This document shows positions 16,845 to 24,924 of a stretch of 64,000 nt of DNA, piece by piece; within the stretch, counting starts at the first letter, position 1; each line of letters begins with the position of its first letter. Source of the DNA: RPQJ01 sp963707145 (GTDB taxonomy: Bacteria > Pseudomonadota > Gammaproteobacteria > Steroidobacterales > Steroidobacteraceae); assembly GCA_963707145.1 (NCBI GenBank), contig CAVPOQ010000004.1, positions 620,001 through 684,000 of the forward strand, given 5' to 3'. The notes beneath the pieces are model-generated. The model was not told the origin of the DNA and made no database searches. It was given only the letters and a program-made list of their open reading frames with translations. The position numbers and the translations under genes are program-made.

Positions 16845-19203
16845 CGGCCTGCGGGGGGTTCATGCGACAGCGGGCGCCAGCAGGCGCCCGCCACCGTCCT
16901 CGGAGAGACCTTACCGTCCCGAGCGTTTTCACCGCCCGCGCGGCCGCGGGCAACTCGGCCTCCCGCAGGCGCCCGCCGCCGAGCCAGAGCTTGGCGACGA
17001 ACACCGCGAGCAGCAGCACGCCGATGCTGAACACGATGTCGCCCGGCATGCGCAGCCACACGAGCAGCTGCATCAGCGGTTGCTGCAGGAGTTCGGCGGA
17101 GCGTGCGTACCAGAAGCCCTGCGACACCGCCGCGTGGACCTGGATCAGGCCGTAGGGCAGCAGCGAGAAGAGCGCCATGGCCGCGAGCCCGATGTTGAGC
17201 GACCAGAACGAGCCCTTGAGCAGGCGCTCGTCCCAGCGATCGAGATTGCCGAGGCCCCGCAGGCAGAACAGCATCAGGCCGATGCCGAGCATGCCGTACA
17301 CGCCGAACAGCGCCGTGTGGCCGTGCAGCGGCGTGGTGTTGAGCCCCTGCATGTAGTACAGGGCGAGCGGCGGATTGATCAGGAAGCCGAACAGCCCGGC
17401 GCCCACCAGGTTCCAGAACGCCACGGCGACGAAGAACAGGATCGGCCACTTGTACGCCGCGACCCAGGGCTGCGCGCGGCCGTGCTGGAGGTTCTCGTAG
17501 GCCTCGAAGCCCACCAGCACCAGCGGCACCACTTCGAGGGCGGAGAACATCGAGCCGATCGCGAGCACGCCGGTGGGCGTGCCGGTCCAGTAGAGGTGGT
17601 GGAACGTGCCCAGCACGCCGCCGCTGAGGAACACGATGGTCGCGAACAGCACGGCGTTGGTGGCCGTGCGCGTGCGCACCAGTCCGAGGCGCGTGAACAG
17701 GAAGGCGATCACCGCGGTGGCGAACACCTCGAAGAAGCCCTCGACCCAGAGGTGCACCACCCACCAGCGCCAGTACTCGACCATCGAGAGGTGCGTGTTG
17801 CGCCCCCACATGAGGCCGGCGCCGTAGAACATCCCGATCGCGACCGTCGAGAGGAACAGCAGCGTGGTGATCGAGCGGCTGTCGTCGCGTGCCTTGAGGG
17901 CGGGCCACAGCGCGCGACCCATCAGCAGCAGCCACAACATCAGGCCGATGAACAGGAACGCCTGCCAGAAGCGGCCGAGGTCCACGTACTCCCAGCCCTG
18001 GTGGCCGAACCAGAAGTTGGCCTGCAGGCCCATCTTCTGCATCACGGCGAACCACTGTCCGCCGAGGCCGCCGACCACGATCACGAGCAGGCAGACGAAC
18101 AGGAAGTTCACGCCCGCGCGCTGGAACTTCGGCTCGTGTCCGGAGACCGCCGGTGCGATGTACAGCCCGGTCGCCAGCCACGCCGTCGCGATCCACAGCA
18201 CCGCGAGCTGCAGGTGCCAGGTCCGCGTCACGGAGTAGGGCAGGATGGCGGCCAGGTCGATGCCGTAGAAGCCCTGGCCTTCGACCGCGTAGTGGGCGGT
18301 GATGCCGCCGAGCAGGATCTGCACGACGATCAGCGCGGTGACCACCCAGAAATACTTGGCCGTCGCCTTCATCGAGGGCGTGGGCTTGAGGCCGCGCAGC
18401 GGGTCGGCGTCGGGGACCTGCGGCGGCGGTTCCTTGCCGTGCGTCGCGACGTAGTACCAGGTGAGCGCGCCGACGCCCGCGAGCAGGCCGAGGATGCTGA
18501 TGAACGTCCAGAGGTACGTCGCCGTTGTCGGGCGGTTGTCCACCAGCGGCTCGGCCGGCCAGTTGCTCGTGTAGCTCAGGTCCTGGCCGGGCCGGTTCGT
18601 CACGGTGGACCACGCGGACCAGAAGTAGAACGCCACCAGCCGGTCGCGGCGCGAGGCGTCGGGGATCGGGTTGTCCTGGATCGCGTACTGCGCGCGCAGC
18701 GTATCGAGGCTCGCGTCGTCGCCGAACAGCCGGCGGTAATGGTCGGCCGTGGCCGCGATGGCCGCGGCGCGGTCCTCGGACACCGTCACGACGCCGGTGT
18801 CCGGGTTGTAGGTGTTGGTGCGCATCTCCGGCACCAGCCGGGCCCGCAGCGCCGCCTGCTGCGCGGCGTCGAGCGCGGCGTAGGGCTTGCCCGTCTCGCG
18901 CTGCGCCCAGATCTCGAGCACCGCGACGGCCTCGCGGTGCAGCCAGTCGGCCGACCAGTCCGGCGCGACGTAGCTGCCATGACCCCAGATCGAGCCCATC
19001 TGGTGGCCGCCGATGGACTGCCAGACCTGACGGCCCAGCTCGATGTCCTCGCGGGTGTAAAGCGTTTCGCCCGCGGTCGTCTTGACCGCGGACGGCATCG
19101 GGGGCGCCGCGAGGTAGATCTCGCGGCCGAAGTACAGGAGGATGCCGAACGACACGACCAGCAGCGTCGCGAGCACCTTCCACAGTCGGCTCGTATTGTT
19201 CAT
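16831..19203 (-). CDS. norZ: Quinol-dependent nitric oxide reductase (qNOR)
   Basis: 790-residue single-subunit NO reductase (NO to N2O) that takes electrons from quinol. The N-terminus has one TM helix and a periplasmic cytochrome-c-like region without a CxxCH motif (GRQVWQSIGGHQMGSIWGHG), as in qNOR. The heme-copper-oxidase-like helices follow: HLQLAVLWIATAWLA, the FeB ligands in VVHLWVEGFFEVFA and TFHHLYWTGTP, and HGHTALFGVYGMLGIG. The usual family length is about 750-765. The last ~35 residues (after PAAARAVKT) look non-conserved and contain a strong hairpin, so the true C-terminus may be earlier. The ATG at 19203 fits the first TM helix. A perfect DNR box lies 75 bp upstream. Confidence 0.95.
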   Translation of the reverse strand: MNNTSRLWKVLATLLVVSFGILLYFGREIYLAAPPMPSAVKTTAGETLYTREDIELGRQVWQSIGGHQMGSIWGHGSYVAPDWSADWLHREAVAVLEIWAQRETGKPYAALDAAQQAALRARLVPEMRTNTYNPDTGVVTVSEDRAAAIAATADHYRRLFGDDASLDTLRAQYAIQDNPIPDASRRDRLVAFYFWSAWSTVTNRPGQDLSYTSNWPAEPLVDNRPTTATYLWTFISILGLLAGVGALTWYYVATHGKEPPPQVPDADPLRGLKPTPSMKATAKYFWVVTALIVVQILLGGITAHYAVEGQGFYGIDLAAILPYSVTRTWHLQLAVLWIATAWLATGLYIAPAVSGHEPKFQRAGVNFLFVCLLVIVVGGLGGQWFAVMQKMGLQANFWFGHQGWEYVDLGRFWQAFLFIGLMLWLLLMGRALWPALKARDDSRSITTLLFLSTVAIGMFYGAGLMWGRNTHLSMVEYWRWWVVHLWVEGFFEVFATAVIAFLFTRLGLVRTRTATNAVLFATIVFLSGGVLGTFHHLYWTGTPTGVLAIGSMFSALEVVPLVLVGFEAYENLQHGRAQPWVAAYKWPILFFVAVAFWNLVGAGLFGFLINPPLALYYMQGLNTTPLHGHTALFGVYGMLGIGLMLFCLRGLGNLDRWDERLLKGSFWSLNIGLAAMALFSLLPYGLIQVHAAVSQGFWYARSAELLQQPLMQLLVWLRMPGDIVFSIGVLLLAVFVAKLWLGGGRLREAELPAAARAVKTLGTVRSLRGRWRAPAGARCRMNPPQAASLG
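16870..16891 (-). terminator. Strong GC hairpin inside the annotated norZ tail
   Basis: GCGGGCGCC-AGCA-GGCGCCCGC is a perfect 9-bp stem with a 4-nt loop, read within the last ~20 norZ codons. If norZ really stops earlier (a TGA sits in the neighbouring frame about 50 nt upstream), this would be an intergenic attenuator or terminator before nnrS. There is no T-tract. Confidence 0.35.
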
Positions 19204-19277
19204 GTGAGTCCTTGGTGGCGACCCGCGGCGGGGCCGCGGCATGAGAGGCATGCTGCGGCGGGGAGGGCCCGCACGCC

Positions 19278-19291
19278 TTGACCGAGGTCAA
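19278..19291 (-). promoter_or_regulatory. DNR/FNR box upstream of norZ
   Basis: TTGACCGAGGTCAA is a perfect TTGAC-N4-GTCAA palindrome, sharing the same 6-bp arms (TTGACC/GGTCAA) as the nirS operator. It lies 75 bp from the norZ ATG. A weak -10 (CAGCAT, around 19250-19255) lies at the expected spacing. Confidence 0.72.
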
Positions 19292-19475
19292 GTGAAGTGC
19301 ACTGGCTGGCGAGCGGGGCAGAGCGCTGACGACATCGGCACGGGACTCTACGTAGAGGCCGCAAGGACGCTGCGAGGTGCGTCGGCGCATCCTTCCAGCC
19401 GAGTCGCCATGCTCAACGCACCCAGGGCTGCGGGTCGAGGCTTCGAGGCAGCGGTTCGTTGTGTGAGGCAAGAGT

Positions 19476-19492
19476 TTGTGTTTCAGACACAA
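19476..19492. promoter_or_regulatory. Inverted repeat TTGTGT-N5-ACACAA
   Basis: A 6-bp perfect inverted repeat with a 5-nt centre, preceded by another direct TTGTGT at 19459-19464. It lies 61-94 bp upstream of the DUF2092 lipoprotein ATG, a position suited to a repressor or activator site. No regulator can be named. Confidence 0.3.
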
Positions 19493-19552
19493 CGTCCCGG
19501 CCGGCAACGATCGCCGCGAGAACCCGCGCGCGTTCACTCACGGAGACTGACG

Positions 19553-20440
19553 ATGGGCAGCCACGGTTTTTCCAAGGCGATTCTCCTCTGGTGTGTCCTG
19601 GCAGGCCTCGCCGCCTGCTCGCGCAAGGAGGCGCCCGAATCGCCTGCGACCACGCCCGCGCCGGCACCTGCTGTCGCGCCCGCGCCGCCCGAGGCCGAGT
19701 CGCCAGCCGCTGCCACTGAGTCCGCGCCACCTGTGCAGGATGCGGCGGCACGCGCGCTGCTGCTCGGCATGGCCAACTTCATCGCGCAGTCCCCGGGCCT
19801 CAGCGTGACCATGCGCAGCGGCTACGACGCGATTCAGGCGGACGGCCAGCGCATCGAGTTCGGCGAGCGGCGCAAGATCCTGATGCAGCGCCCGGACAAA
19901 CTGCGCGTCGACGTCGAGCGCAGCGACGGCGAGCGCGGTGGCGTCGTCTTTGACGGACGCTGGGTCACGGCGTTCAATGCGAGGGAGAACGTCTACGCCC
20001 GCGTGGAGAAGGTCGCCAGCCTGGACGAGATCCTGGTCTACATGGTGCGCGACCTTCGGAAGTCGGTGCCGCTGGCGCGCATGCTGACCACGGGCTTCCC
20101 GGCGGATGTGGAAAAGCGTGCCACCGAAGTCGCGCTCGTCGAGGAATTCACCCTGTTCGACGTGCCGACCGATCACCTCGCCGTGCGCACGCCAGACGTC
20201 GACCTGCAGTTGTGGATCGCGAGGGGCTCCGAGCCGCTGCCTCGCAGGGTCGTCATCACCTACAAGAACGCGCCGGGACAGCCGCAGTTCCGTGCCGACC
20301 TGTACGACTGGAAGATCGCCCCGAAGTTTGACGACAAGTCATTCACGTTCGTGCCTCCGGCCGGCGCCGAGCAGATCACCTACCTCGCGCCGCGGCCACC
20401 GGGAGATGGCACGAAAGCGCCCGCGGGAGAATCACGATGA
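19553..20440 (+). CDS. DUF2092-family lipoprotein
   Basis: 295-residue exported protein. A short hydrophobic leader ends in the lipobox LAGLAAC (Cys about 23), followed by a Pro/Ala-rich spacer (about 28-62). The DUF2092 domain then begins around GMANFIAQSPGLSVTMRSGY and includes ILMQRPDKLRVDVE and VVFDGRWVTAFNARENVYA. Such domains have an LolA/LolB-like half-barrel that suggests lipid or lipoprotein binding. The ATG at 19553 follows GGAGACTGACG. Its stop overlaps the next ATG (ATGA), so it is coupled to the acidic secreted protein downstream. Function unknown. Confidence 0.8.
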   Translation: MGSHGFSKAILLWCVLAGLAACSRKEAPESPATTPAPAPAVAPAPPEAESPAAATESAPPVQDAAARALLLGMANFIAQSPGLSVTMRSGYDAIQADGQRIEFGERRKILMQRPDKLRVDVERSDGERGGVVFDGRWVTAFNARENVYARVEKVASLDEILVYMVRDLRKSVPLARMLTTGFPADVEKRATEVALVEEFTLFDVPTDHLAVRTPDVDLQLWIARGSEPLPRRVVITYKNAPGQPQFRADLYDWKIAPKFDDKSFTFVPPAGAEQITYLAPRPPGDGTKAPAGESR

Positions 20441-21174
20441 GCCGTCTTCCTCGTTTTCGCGGAATCGTCATTGCCGCTACGTGCGCACTGGGGCTGCTGG
20501 CTGCAGGCTGGCACGACGCCGACGCCGCCCGCAGGGGCGGTGGTGGTGGCGGCGGCATGTCTCGCAGCAGCCCCGCCAGCCACGGCGGCATGTCCTCGCG
20601 GTCCGCGCCTCAGCGACCCCCGCAGACGTCGAATCGCCAGGCTGCGCCATCGCAGAAGCCGGCCGCCCGGACGACCCCCTCCGCGGGTAGTGCCCAGCGA
20701 CCATCCCAGACGTCGTCTGCAGCCTCCGATCGCCAGGGCACTCGTCAGGAGAACCAGGGCCAGCGACAGGATGACCGCACCGCGAATCAGGATGACCGAT
20801 ACGACCAGCGGAACGAGGCACGCGAGGACCGCCAGGACTACGCAGACGATGTCCGCGAGGACCGTCAGGACTATTACGACGACGCCTGGGACAACGACTG
20901 GTACGACGACGATGACTGGGGCGAGGCGCTGGTCGTCGGCGCGGCAGTCGGGGTGGTCGTCGCCGTGGCGGACGATGATTACGACGATACGACGCAGGTC
21001 ACCAACGTCACGAACGTCACCAACGTGACGGCGCTGGCCTCACTCCCCTGCGAGGCGCAGGTCACGGTGGTCAAGGGACAGAACTTCTACCAGTGCGGCT
21101 CCAACTGGTACACGCGGGCCTACCAGGGCGACGCGGTAGTCTACGTCCCGAGCGGTCCGCCGCCGGCGGGTTGA
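20437..21174 (+). CDS. Secreted low-complexity Asp/Gln-rich protein, hypothetical
   Basis: 245 residues. A signal peptide (to about 30, cleavage near ADA-ARR) precedes a poly-Gly stretch of eight, then a Ser/Pro/Gln/Arg-rich region. A strongly charged block with two DxREDRQDY repeats follows (about 128-160). Next come a hydrophobic segment (EALVVGAAVGVVVAVA), a VTN triplet repeat, and a small C-terminal domain with two cysteines (LPCEAQVTVVKG and FYQCGSNWYTRAY). Composition differs sharply from its neighbours. It is translationally coupled to the DUF2092 lipoprotein, implying that they work together in the periplasm or cell surface. No function is assigned. Confidence 0.7.
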   Translation: MSRLPRFRGIVIAATCALGLLAAGWHDADAARRGGGGGGGMSRSSPASHGGMSSRSAPQRPPQTSNRQAAPSQKPAARTTPSAGSAQRPSQTSSAASDRQGTRQENQGQRQDDRTANQDDRYDQRNEAREDRQDYADDVREDRQDYYDDAWDNDWYDDDDWGEALVVGAAVGVVVAVADDDYDDTTQVTNVTNVTNVTALASLPCEAQVTVVKGQNFYQCGSNWYTRAYQGDAVVYVPSGPPPAG

Positions 21175-21190
21175 GGGCGGGTCGACCTTT

Positions 21191-21216
21191 GGGTCCGAGC
21201 GCGGATGCACGGACCC
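21191..21216. terminator. Possible bidirectional hairpin between convergent genes
   Basis: GGGTCCG and CGGACCC form a 7-bp stem with a 12-nt loop, 16 bp after the rightward stop and 51 bp after the hemN stop. No T-tract. An 11-nt direct repeat (CGGCGTGAACC) follows immediately. Confidence 0.3.
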
Positions 21217-21267
21217 GGCGTGAACCCCGGCGTGAACCGGTGATCGCGGTCCCGCGGGTGACGGCGA

Positions 21268-22665
21268 CTAGATCGCTTTCGAGAACCGCTGCTGCGCGGC
21301 CTGGGCCGATGCGAGATAGGCGTCGAAGGCCATGCCGAGGTGACGCAGCAGCAGCCGGCCCGCCGGCAGCACGCGCAGCCCCGGGTCCGCGAATTCGGCG
21401 AGGCCGTCTGCGACCATGGGTTCGAGCGCACGGATCTCGCTCGCGAAGTAGCTGCCGAAGTCGATGCCGAAGCGCTCGCTGGTCCTGGCGTAGTCGAGCA
21501 CGCCGTAGCACATGATCTGCTGGATCACGTCACGCCGGATCACGTCGTCGCGGGTGAGCGTGAGACCGCGGTGCACGGCGAGCTCGCCGCGGTCGAGCGC
21601 GCCGTAGTACTCCGGCAGCGTCTTGAGGTTCTGCATATAGTTGTCGCCGACCTTGCCGATCGAGCTCACGCCGAGGCCGATCAGGTCGCAGTAGCCGCGC
21701 GTCGAGTAGCCCTGGAAGTTGCGGTGCAGGGTGCCGTTCTCCTGGGCGATCACCAGTTCGTCCTGGGGCAGCGCGAAGTGGTCCATGCCGATGTAGACGT
21801 AGCCCGCGGCGATCAGCCTCTCGATCGTGAGCCCGAGCAGCGCCAGTCGCGTCTCCGGCGTCGGCAGGTCCGCGGCGTTCAACTGGCGCTGCGCCTTGAA
21901 CATCTGCGGCAGGTGCGCGTAGGCATAGACGGCGAAGCGGTCGGGCTTGGCCGACAGCACCGTGTCGATGGTCCTCGCGAAGCCCTCGAGGTTCTGCTTC
22001 GGCAGGCCGTAGATCAGGTCCACGCTCACCGAGTTGAAGCCGAACTCGCGCGCCTCGCGGATCAGCCGCAGCGTGTCGGGGACCGACTGGACGCGGTTCA
22101 CCGCCTCCTGCACCAGCGGGTCGAAGTCCTGGATGCCGAGGCTGCAGCGGTTGAAGCCGACGCTGGCGAGGTCGCGCAGCGTGTCGCGCGTGATGGTGCG
22201 CGGGTCGAGCTCGATCGAGTACTCGCGGCCCGGATCCTTCGACAGCCTGAAGTGGCTGCCGAGCTTCTCGATCAGCCGGTCGATCTCGAGGGAGGTGAGG
22301 AAGGTGGGCGTGCCGCCCCCGAAGTGCAACTGCTCGACCTCGCGGTCCCGGTCGTAGAGCTGGCCCTGCAGCTCGATCTCGCGGTGCAGGCGGTAGAGGT
22401 AGGCCTCGGCTTTCTCGTGGTTGCGCGTGATGACCTTGGTGCAGCCGCAGTAGAAGCACGGGCTCGAGCAGAACGGGATGTGCACGTAGAGCGACAGCGG
22501 CCGCGGGATCGGGTCCTGGTTGCTCGCCATCGCCGCTGCCCGGTACTCGTTCAGGCCGAACCTGTCGGTGAACTGCACCGCCGTCGGATACGACGTGTAG
22601 CGCGGGCCGGCGCGATCGTAGCGGCGGATGAGGTCGGCGTCGAACCGGATCTGGTGCGAATTCAT
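21268..22665 (-). CDS. hemN: Oxygen-independent coproporphyrinogen III oxidase
   Basis: 465-residue radical-SAM enzyme making protoporphyrinogen IX without O2. The 4Fe-4S motif CX3CX2CXC is at Cys66, 70, 73 and 75 (FCSSPCFYCGC), followed by HFGGGTPTFL, IELDPRTIT and YGLPKQ. The N-terminal RYDRAGPRYTSYPTAVQF block is diagnostic of true HemN rather than HemW. The ATG at 22665 gives this family start. A perfect DNR/FNR box 58 bp upstream fits anaerobic induction together with nirS and norZ, which need c, d1 and b hemes. Confidence 0.95.
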   Translation of the reverse strand: MNSHQIRFDADLIRRYDRAGPRYTSYPTAVQFTDRFGLNEYRAAAMASNQDPIPRPLSLYVHIPFCSSPCFYCGCTKVITRNHEKAEAYLYRLHREIELQGQLYDRDREVEQLHFGGGTPTFLTSLEIDRLIEKLGSHFRLSKDPGREYSIELDPRTITRDTLRDLASVGFNRCSLGIQDFDPLVQEAVNRVQSVPDTLRLIREAREFGFNSVSVDLIYGLPKQNLEGFARTIDTVLSAKPDRFAVYAYAHLPQMFKAQRQLNAADLPTPETRLALLGLTIERLIAAGYVYIGMDHFALPQDELVIAQENGTLHRNFQGYSTRGYCDLIGLGVSSIGKVGDNYMQNLKTLPEYYGALDRGELAVHRGLTLTRDDVIRRDVIQQIMCYGVLDYARTSERFGIDFGSYFASEIRALEPMVADGLAEFADPGLRVLPAGRLLLRHLGMAFDAYLASAQAAQQRFSKAI

Positions 22666-22722
22666 CGGGGTCCCTTGGTCGAGGTCCGCAGGGCAGGCTG
22701 CGCCCGGGTGGCGCACCCTGCC

Positions 22723-22736
22723 TTGACGTGCGTCAA
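22723..22736 (-). promoter_or_regulatory. DNR/FNR box upstream of hemN
   Basis: TTGACGTGCGTCAA is a perfect TTGAC-N4-GTCAA palindrome, 58 bp upstream of the hemN ATG. The spacing implies a class-II activated promoter. Confidence 0.72.
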
Positions 22737-22882
22737 GGATGGGCAGCGACCCTCGCCGGGCAATGGGTACATCCCGAAGGATAGTGGGGACGGGCCGCCG
22801 CCGGTAGGCCCGACGCGCGCCGTCCGCCAGTTGTCGCGACGGCCGGGGCGCGAGGCCCGAGGGGGGCCGTCGCGGGATCCGC

Positions 22883-22888
22883 TAGAAT
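22883..22888 (+). promoter_or_regulatory. Candidate -10 element for the ferredoxin-NADP reductase gene
   Basis: TAGAAT is a 5/6 match to the sigma-70 -10 hexamer, 43 bp upstream of the GTG start. I see no convincing -35 element at the usual spacing. Confidence 0.3.
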
Positions 22889-22931
22889 CCTCGGCCCACC
22901 GGGGCCCACCGGCGCTGATTCGGAGCATGCA

Positions 22932-23999
22932 GTGGCAGAGATGGACGCAGCGGGCGTACCCGCAACGGCAGACGGGGCGGTCGAGACCGACGCCGTCATC
23001 ATCGGCGCGGGGCCGGCGGGCCTGTTCCAGGTGTTCGAGCTCGGGCTGCTCGGCATCCGCTCGCACGTCGTCGACACGCTGAAGCACCCCGGCGGACAGT
23101 GCGCGGAGCTCTATCCCGACAAGCCCATCTACGACATCCCGGCGCTGCCCGTGTGCGGCGCGCAGGAGCTGGTGGACCGGCTGATGCAGCAGGTCAAGCC
23201 CTTCGAGCCGCAGTTCCACTTCGGCGAGGAGGTGGTCGAACTTCGGCCACGCACGGACGGACGTTTCGACCTCGCCACCGCGGCCGGCACGCGCTTCGTC
23301 GCGAAGGCCGTGGTGATCGCGGCAGGCCTCGGCTCCTTCCAGCCGCGCCGGCTCGGCGTCGAGGGTGCCGACGCCTTCGAGGACCGGCAGGTGCACTATC
23401 GCGTGCGCAACGCGGCCGACTTCCACGGCCAACGCCTCGTGATCTTCGGTGGCGGCGACTCGGCGCTCGACTGGGTCGTCGACCTCACCGGCAAGGCGGC
23501 GGCCGTCGTGCACGTGCACCGCCGGCCCGAGTTCCGCGCCGCGCCCGCGTCCGTGGCGCGCATGCAGCAGCTGGTCGCCGAGGGGCGCATGCGCTACGTC
23601 GAGGGCGTCGCCGCGGGCATCCGCAGCGCCGACGGCCGGCTCACCGGTGTGACGGTCAGGCGCGGCGACGGTTCGATGGAGGACCTCGACGCCGACCACG
23701 TGCTCGCGTTCTTCGGCCTGCACCCGAAGCTCGGACCGGTCGCCGAGTGGGGCTTCGAACTCGAGAAGAAGGCCATCAAGGTGGACACGGCGAAGTTCCA
23801 GACCAGCGTGCCCGGCATCTTCGCCATCGGCGACATCAACACCTATCCCGGCAAGAAGAAGCTGATCCTGAGCGGATTTCACGAGGCCGCGCTCGCGGCG
23901 TTCGCGATCGCCGAGCATTTGAATCCGGCCAGGAAGGTGCACCTGCAGTACACGACGACGAGCCCGATCATGCAGAAGCGGCTCGGCGTGGACGGTTGA
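22932..23999 (+). CDS. Ferredoxin/flavodoxin--NADP+ reductase, thioredoxin-reductase-like type
   Basis: 355-residue FAD/NADPH flavoprotein. The FAD P-loop is GAGPAG at about 25-30, with PGGQCAELYPDKPIYDIPA next to it. An NADP-binding GGGDSALDW lies in the middle, and GIFAIGDINTYPGKKKLILSGFHEAA sits at the second FAD site. The redox CxxC of thioredoxin reductase is absent, which identifies the TrxR-like ferredoxin-NADP reductase group. These enzymes exchange electrons between NADPH and ferredoxin or flavodoxin in the cytosol. The start is GTG 22932 or ATG 22941. It is followed 20 bp later by tesB. Confidence 0.88.
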   Translation: MAEMDAAGVPATADGAVETDAVIIGAGPAGLFQVFELGLLGIRSHVVDTLKHPGGQCAELYPDKPIYDIPALPVCGAQELVDRLMQQVKPFEPQFHFGEEVVELRPRTDGRFDLATAAGTRFVAKAVVIAAGLGSFQPRRLGVEGADAFEDRQVHYRVRNAADFHGQRLVIFGGGDSALDWVVDLTGKAAAVVHVHRRPEFRAAPASVARMQQLVAEGRMRYVEGVAAGIRSADGRLTGVTVRRGDGSMEDLDADHVLAFFGLHPKLGPVAEWGFELEKKAIKVDTAKFQTSVPGIFAIGDINTYPGKKKLILSGFHEAALAAFAIAEHLNPARKVHLQYTTTSPIMQKRLGVDG

Positions 24000-24019
24000 G
24001 CGACGGCATCGGTCGCACG

Positions 24020-24878
24020 ATGAACCGACTGCTCGCCGACCTCGTCCGGTCTGCTCGATCTCGAGCGGCTCGAGCGCAACCTGTTCCGCGGCGAGAGCCG
24101 CGACATCGGCAGCCCGCAGGTGTTCGGCGGGCAGGTGCTCGGGCAGGCGCTGCGGGCCGCGAGCGCCACGGTCGAAGGCCGGCTGGTGCACTCGCTGCAC
24201 GCGTATTTCCTGCGCCGCGGCGACTTCAACGCCCCGATCGTCTACGAGGTGGACCGCAGCCGCGACGGTGCGAGCTTCACCAGTCGCCGCGTGGTCGCGA
24301 TCCAGCACGGTCAGCAGGTGTTCCACATGTCGGCCTCCTTCCAGCTCGAGGAGCAGGGCCCCGACCACCAGGTCTGCGCGCCCGAGGTCGCTCCGCCGGA
24401 GCAGTTGCCCGACATGACCGCCGAGGTGCGCAAGTCGCTCGAGGGCATGCCCGCCGAGCGGCGCCGGTTCTGGTCGCAGGAGCGTCCGTTCGAATACCGC
24501 TCGGTGGAACCGGTCGAGGCGGGCGGCCCGCGCCCGGGCGTGCGTCATCTGTGGTTCCGGCTGGTGGAGCAGTGCCCGGACGACCCGGTGCTGCACCGCT
24601 GCCTGCTCGCCTACATGTCGGATTACCACCTGCTCGAGACGGCGACGCTGCCGCACGGACTCTCCTACCGCTCGGGTGAGGTGACGCTCGCGAGCATCGA
24701 CCACGCGATGTGGTTCCACCGACCGCTGCGCGTGGACGAATGGCTGCTCTATGCGCTCGTGAGTCCCTCCAGCTCGGGCTCGCGCGGCCTCGCCTTCGGG
24801 CGCATCTTCGACCGGCAGGGCAGGCTGGTCGCGAGCACGGCGCAGGAAGGGCTGATGCGCGCACGCAGTGCACCGTGA
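24020..24878 (+). CDS. tesB: Acyl-CoA thioesterase II (apparent +1 frameshift near the start)
   Basis: About 285-residue double-hotdog thioesterase hydrolysing acyl-CoA to free acid and CoA. The body carries VFGGQVLGQALRAAS, HSLHAYFLRRGD, FTSRRVVAIQHG, YMSDYHLLETA and LASIDHAMWFHRP, all typical of TesB, and ends near the conserved AQEGLMR. The family N-terminus LLADLVRLLDLERLERNLFRG is recovered only if one base, the T at about 24050 in CTCGTCCGGTCTGCTCGAT, is dropped. Without that the long frame would start inside the first hotdog at 24120. It is probably functional in the real genome, and is followed closely by phoX. Confidence 0.85.
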
Positions 24879-24924
24879 GCGATTTCCCCTCGGTGCGCAC
24901 GACTGCGGCGTCGGGCCGGCGCAC

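Larger units (their letters stand above)
19204..19552. other. 349-bp divergent intergenic region norZ / DUF2092 lipoprotein
   Basis: No coding region that I can support. It contains the norZ operator (19278-19291) and, nearer the rightward gene, a short inverted repeat (19476-19492). It is slightly less GC-rich than its flanks around 19455-19495. Promoters for both divergent genes are expected here. Confidence 0.6.

Noticed and set aside
17080..19281. 733-residue plus-strand frame opposite norZ
   Set aside because: Compositional shadow (Glu/His/Arg-rich) opposite a well-supported gene; no start signal or motif.
15158..19537. 1459-residue minus-strand frame spanning sirB, nnrS, norZ
   Set aside because: Only parts of it (the SirB-like gene and the first half of nnrS) are the true frame; the rest is a shadow of norZ, which has its own frame.
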